This document shows, in pieces, positions 61,122-64,000 of a stretch of 64,000 nucleotides of DNA. How positions within the stretch are numbered: position 1 is the stretch's first letter; each line of letters begins with the position of its first letter. The notes under the pieces were generated by a model that made no database searches, was not told the DNA's origin, and saw nothing but the letters and a program-made list of their open reading frames with translations. This DNA comes from Paenibacillus illinoisensis NBRC 15959 (GTDB lineage Bacteria > Bacillota > Bacilli > Paenibacillales > Paenibacillaceae), in contig NZ_BIME01000007.1 of the NCBI RefSeq assembly GCF_004000925.1, positions 271,376 to 335,375 of the forward strand. Reading direction: 5' to 3'. The position numbers and the translations under genes are program-made.

Positions 61122-61700
61122 TCAACGTATAATCCAATGGATATAGTCTTGTATCATTTCTTTGCTTCGTGTTCGATTTATCTTATCCGGCTCTAGATAC
61201 AAATTGAGAGCCATTCCGTTGATAAAGGCATACAGTTTTTCTTGTTCCTTCTCTTCATCGGTTGTGCTCAGAAGACCTTCATTTTTCAAGTATATAATGC
61301 AATTCTTGATTGCGTTTTGGAGGTCCTCATAATTGGTATCGAACCCTTTTTGCGTTTTTCCATAGGCTACAAAGGCAAACCAAACCTCCATTTCCAATAA
61401 TGTTTGTTCATCAGTCGGGACTAGCTCAAGCAAGTATTCAACAATTCTTTCTTGAGGCGCCAGTTCTCTTGCATTCAGATTTCTTAACCGAATAAGAACC
61501 TTTTCCTTAACTAACTCCATCGCAAACGCTAATAGGCTCTCTTGTTTTGAAAAGTAGTGTCTTAAAGCTCCTTGTGATAGTCCGGCCTCCTTCGCAATCG
61601 TTCTTGACGTTGCCTGATGAATGCCTTTCTCGCTAATGATTTTCCAAGTTGCTTCAGCGATAATATTCTTCATTTTCTCATGGTCCACGATTTTTGGCAT
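61122..61700 (-). CDS. TetR family transcriptional regulator
   Basis: A 192-residue TetR-type repressor. The DNA-binding domain is clear (IIAEATWKIISEKGIHQATS, AGLSQGALRHYFSKQESLL); the C-domain is of the common TetR_C type (VWFAFVAYGKTQKGFDTNYE, YAFINGMALNLYLEPD). The ATG at 61700 is preferred over a GTG two codons earlier; neither has a strong ribosome binding site. Base composition is AT-richer than further left. It is divergent from the CPBP protease gene, with two near-identical palindromes between them, so it probably represses both. Confidence 0.87.
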   Translation of the reverse strand: MPKIVDHEKMKNIIAEATWKIISEKGIHQATSRTIAKEAGLSQGALRHYFSKQESLLAFAMELVKEKVLIRLRNLNARELAPQERIVEYLLELVPTDEQTLLEMEVWFAFVAYGKTQKGFDTNYEDLQNAIKNCIIYLKNEGLLSTTDEEKEQEKLYAFINGMALNLYLEPDKINRTRSKEMIQDYIHWIIR

Positions 61701-61720
61701 ACACACAGAATATCATATTA

Positions 61721-61740
61721 TTTAACTCAAGTGAATTAAA
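61721..61740. promoter_or_regulatory. TetR operator candidate, site 1
   Basis: TTTAACTCAAGTGAATTAAA, an imperfect dyad (TTAAyTCA / TGArTTAA) 21 bases upstream of the TetR start. It differs from site 2 by one base. Confidence 0.65.
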
Positions 61741-61772
61741 TAGACGATTAAGATGGAATGTGCTAAAGTTTA

Positions 61773-61792
61773 TTTAACTCAACTGAATTAAA
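61773..61792. promoter_or_regulatory. TetR operator candidate, site 2
   Basis: TTTAACTCAACTGAATTAAA, the same dyad as site 1, centred 52 bp from it (about five helical turns) and 48 bases before the CPBP start. Confidence 0.65.
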
Positions 61793-61839
61793 AAAGAATG
61801 GGGCAAATGCCGCATGCAACTCAAAGGAGTGCAAAGGGA

Positions 61840-62760
61840 ATGAACCAGCAATTCAAAGTAATGCTTCCGGCATGGGGAAAGGCAATTGGCTTATTGTGCT
61901 TGATAATTATGTTTGCTGCTGTACTGTGGTTAGTGTGGACCGGAAACTTGAGTATAAGATACACGGCCGACCATGAGGGAGTGATTCCAATATGGCATAG
62001 TTGGTTGCCAGCATTCCTTGGTATTTTGCTAATCCGTCTGATTCCTTATAAAAGTCAAAATCATACGTCTTTCCAACAAATGAAGAGACATCACTTGGTC
62101 GTTCAATCGATTGTGTTATTGATGTCAGGCGTTTTATTTACGGCTTCTCTTATAACGATAGACCCACAAGGATTACATTTCGAGCTATATTACTTAGTGT
62201 TCAAGTTGACGACACTGTTTTGTATTCCGCTGATTTTCTTGCTGATTTATAGCAAAACGACTGGCGCGCAACAAGAAATTATATTGGCAAAGCCTGGCTC
62301 TCGCAGACACGTCATTGGACCATTAATCATTATTGTGGTCTGGGGTTATCTAAAGTTCTATTCTCCAATTGCACAACCAGAAGGAGCAATCGAAGCAACC
62401 GATTTGACAGAATTACTTCTCTTGGCGTTCATTGGTTTTATTATCAATAGCGTATTGGAGGAATTTTTTTATCGGGTATGGCTGCAAACCCGGTTGGAGG
62501 CATTGCTTGGAAGATGGCCTGCCATTCTACTAGTTTCAATGTTATGGTCCATTTGGCATGTCGCCATTCAAGGATCTGGTCAATGGGATATTGATGTGGC
62601 AACAGTGATTGCAAATCATGGGGTTACGGGTCTGTTTCTTGGTTATTTATGGGCCCGTTATCGTAAAGTATGGGTGATTATCTTGATTCATGGACTCATG
62701 AATGCTTCCCCTCATTTTCTTTTGCAGATCTTGTTTCATTGGGCGGGAAGAGCTGGATAA
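61840..62760 (+). CDS. CPBP family intramembrane glutamic endopeptidase
   Basis: A 306-residue membrane protein with about eight helices. The CPBP (Abi/CaaX protease-like) motifs are intact: EEFFYRVWLQ (EExxxR), SMLWSIWHVAI (FxxxH-type) and the late VIILIHGLMNAS (HxxxN/D). Members cleave substrates in the membrane; some protect against bacteriocins, others act in signalling. The start at 61840 follows AAAGGAG 10-11 bases upstream plus AAAGGGA directly before; an ATG at 61798 lacks a site. It is divergent from a TetR gene. Base composition is AT-rich, suggesting a transferred pair. Confidence 0.87.
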   Translation: MNQQFKVMLPAWGKAIGLLCLIIMFAAVLWLVWTGNLSIRYTADHEGVIPIWHSWLPAFLGILLIRLIPYKSQNHTSFQQMKRHHLVVQSIVLLMSGVLFTASLITIDPQGLHFELYYLVFKLTTLFCIPLIFLLIYSKTTGAQQEIILAKPGSRRHVIGPLIIIVVWGYLKFYSPIAQPEGAIEATDLTELLLLAFIGFIINSVLEEFFYRVWLQTRLEALLGRWPAILLVSMLWSIWHVAIQGSGQWDIDVATVIANHGVTGLFLGYLWARYRKVWVIILIHGLMNASPHFLLQILFHWAGRAG

Positions 62761-62916
62761 GTCTGCCCGTGCAAAGATGCCTTTATCTCTCCCGTATTCC
62801 CGGATGTTAACAAAGACATTCGAATTGTCTGCTTTCAGCCTAGTGATATTTATTAAAGTGAATGTGGCTTCACCTTCTACATGTTGATTTCCTGTTGACG
62901 CTCATGCACTGTAAAT

Positions 62917-62959
62917 ACACCGCCCCGGGCATCAGCCTGTATGGCGGTGTTTTCTTCTT
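62917..62959 (+). terminator. Terminator after the CPBP gene
   Basis: ACACCGCC (62917-62924) pairs with GGCGGTGT (62943-62950), with further internal pairing and a TTTTCTTCTTT tail. Confidence 0.75.
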
Positions 62960-62987
62960 TGAGATACTGTAGACCCGTGCTCCGTAC

Positions 62988-63660
62988 TTACTCGTCCACA
63001 GTTTCCACTGCATTCTCCTCATAACTAATCCAGTCACTCCAGCTTCCGGCGTACAGCTTCACATTGGTATAATCGGCTTCCACCAGCGCGATCACGTTCG
63101 GGCAGGGCAGGCCGAGACACCGGAGCCGCAGTACACGATGATGGGCTCGTCCTCCGCCAGCTTCCCGAAACGTTTCTCCAATGTACTCACGTCAGACCAC
63201 CGGCCTTCTGCGTTCAGTACGTTTTTCCAAAAATAATTCACTGCACCCGGAATATGTCCAGCCTTGGCATCAATCGGTTCTTCCAGCCCCGCATAGCGGC
63301 GGGCATCGCGAGAGTCGATCAGCACCGCTGGGCTGTTCGCCGAAGCGTGCTGCGCATCCTGCACGCTGGCGAGCATGAGCGGCTGCACGTTTGCTTCGAG
63401 CGTGGACGGAATCCGTACAGGCACATCCACCTGGCAAAACGCCAAATTCCCGGTAACCGCCGATGCCGGCTTTTGTCAGCTGTGCAGTGAGCTCGATTGA
63501 ATCGGGCTGCGGTGATGTCCGCCATGAGTAGAGACCGGAGTGGCTAAAGTCGAGTCTTTTTCAAATCGAGATATACGGTTCATGGAATGTAGGTTGCATC
63601 ATAAACTTCTTGGCCGGCATTTGGCAATGACTAGATTCGGTTCGTTGAAATAATCTTTGT
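62988..63660 (-). pseudogene. sseA: Degraded two-domain thiosulfate sulfurtransferase (rhodanese)
   Basis: Reading the minus strand and shifting frame, most of a rhodanese can be followed. Fragments: FNEPNLVIA; then, after a deletion, NAGQEVYDATYIP, a TGA stop (63580-63582) where Gly is expected, TVYLDL; a 1-base loss near 63563; KDSTLATPVSTHGGHH; a 1-base loss near 63510; QPDSIELTAQLTKAGIG; a deletion of roughly 70 codons; then the C-domain VDVPVRIPST ... DSRDARRYAGLEEPIDAKAG ... the active-site loop YCGSGVSACP. There a 5-base tandem duplication (GGCAG twice, 63101-63110) shifts the frame. The end AGSWSDWISYEENAVETVDE stops at 62988. The gene is clearly dead. Confidence 0.85.
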
Positions 63661-64000
63661 TGCTTTGGGGGGCTTTTATGGTCTTAAAGCTATAATCTAC
63701 TTCTTAGACTTTATTTCTCAAAAATTGGCCCTGTAGTCCTATTTACATATTATGGAATGTAGCCGGCGTATAGATACACAATCTACCTAGGGTGATGTAT
63801 GTTGTGAAAATATTGGTTGACGCGCCCTTTTCCAGCAAATGAAATGTATATAATATGAGCTAATATTACTTTAATGAGATTTTACTACATATTATTCATA
63901 ATAATGAAAATAATTATAGTTAATAACTACTATACCTTTTATTTATAATAAATGGTATAAATATCTAAGGGAAAATTTTCCTTAATTATTTACATATGAA
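63661..64000. other. AT-rich region without a recognised gene
   Basis: This right-end stretch has many stop codons in all frames, several AT-rich inverted repeats (for example ATTTATAATAAAT near 63940-63955 and a near-palindrome around 63965-63985), and no coding sequence I can support. It may be the upstream region of a gene beyond the window. Confidence 0.5.

Noticed and set aside
63810..64000. AT-rich palindromes that might be an origin or attachment site.
   Set aside because: No repeated DnaA boxes, no tRNA gene and no integrase nearby; AT-rich palindromes are common by chance in such sequence.

Overview
The window reads as a chromosomal segment of a Paenibacillus-type Firmicute. The reasons are strong AGGAGG-type ribosome binding sites, many TTG starts, LplB/YtcP/LipO-type sugar ABC transporters next to a membrane-anchored AraC regulator, secreted proteins carrying a copper-amine-oxidase-like domain, and an RsbQ homologue. 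Base composition looks close to 50% GC by eye, with lower-GC stretches around 45.0-46.0 kb and 61-64 kb. No rRNA, tRNA, CRISPR array, prophage or intact insertion sequence was seen.

Layout. 0-10.4 kb: a partial VOC protein, an alkaline phosphatase with a candidate Pho box, an AbgT transporter plus AbgA-like hydrolase with a regulator, a secreted beta-propeller protein, and a divergent SDR/LysR pair. 10.5-16.5 kb: Hsp20, two small unknown-function families, a nucleoside-hydrolase-like lipoprotein behind a cre site and a BglG/LicT-type antiterminator leader, and an MFS pump with TetR. 16.7-25.6 kb: RsbQ paired with a PAS-GGDEF protein, a beta-helix lipoprotein, DUF2625, an MFS transporter and a Ca2+-type P-ATPase. 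26-34.4 kb: hybrid-cluster protein, a PTS permease whose EIIB part has lost its phosphorylatable Cys, a collagen-like protein, a second-copy-type UppS, an SDR with TetR, and CueP. 34.6-42.5 kb: a Fur-controlled siderophore uptake pair, an MCP, an aminotransferase and an LRR-like protein.

42.5-57.6 kb is the most coherent system. A membrane AraC sensor faces an operon of two permeases, a binding lipoprotein, a secreted GH18-like enzyme, NagB, NagA and a 1148-residue cytoplasmic fusion of GH20 and GH3 domains. Together they look like import and breakdown of beta-GlcNAc oligosaccharides to fructose-6-phosphate. The control region between the sensor and the operon is duplicated (about 128 bp, nearly identical) and now brackets a foreign-looking lipoprotein gene.

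57.7-60.9 kb is a redox or electrophile-response cluster: two HxlR regulators, an SDR lacking the catalytic Tyr, a quinone-reductase-like flavoprotein and a DoxX/CatD-like protein, with palindromic candidate operators. 61-64 kb holds a TetR/CPBP-protease pair with two matching operators, bracketed by two remnants of thiosulfate sulfurtransferase genes. The right-hand remnant can be followed through five separate lesions. The last 340 bases are AT-rich and carry no gene that I can see.
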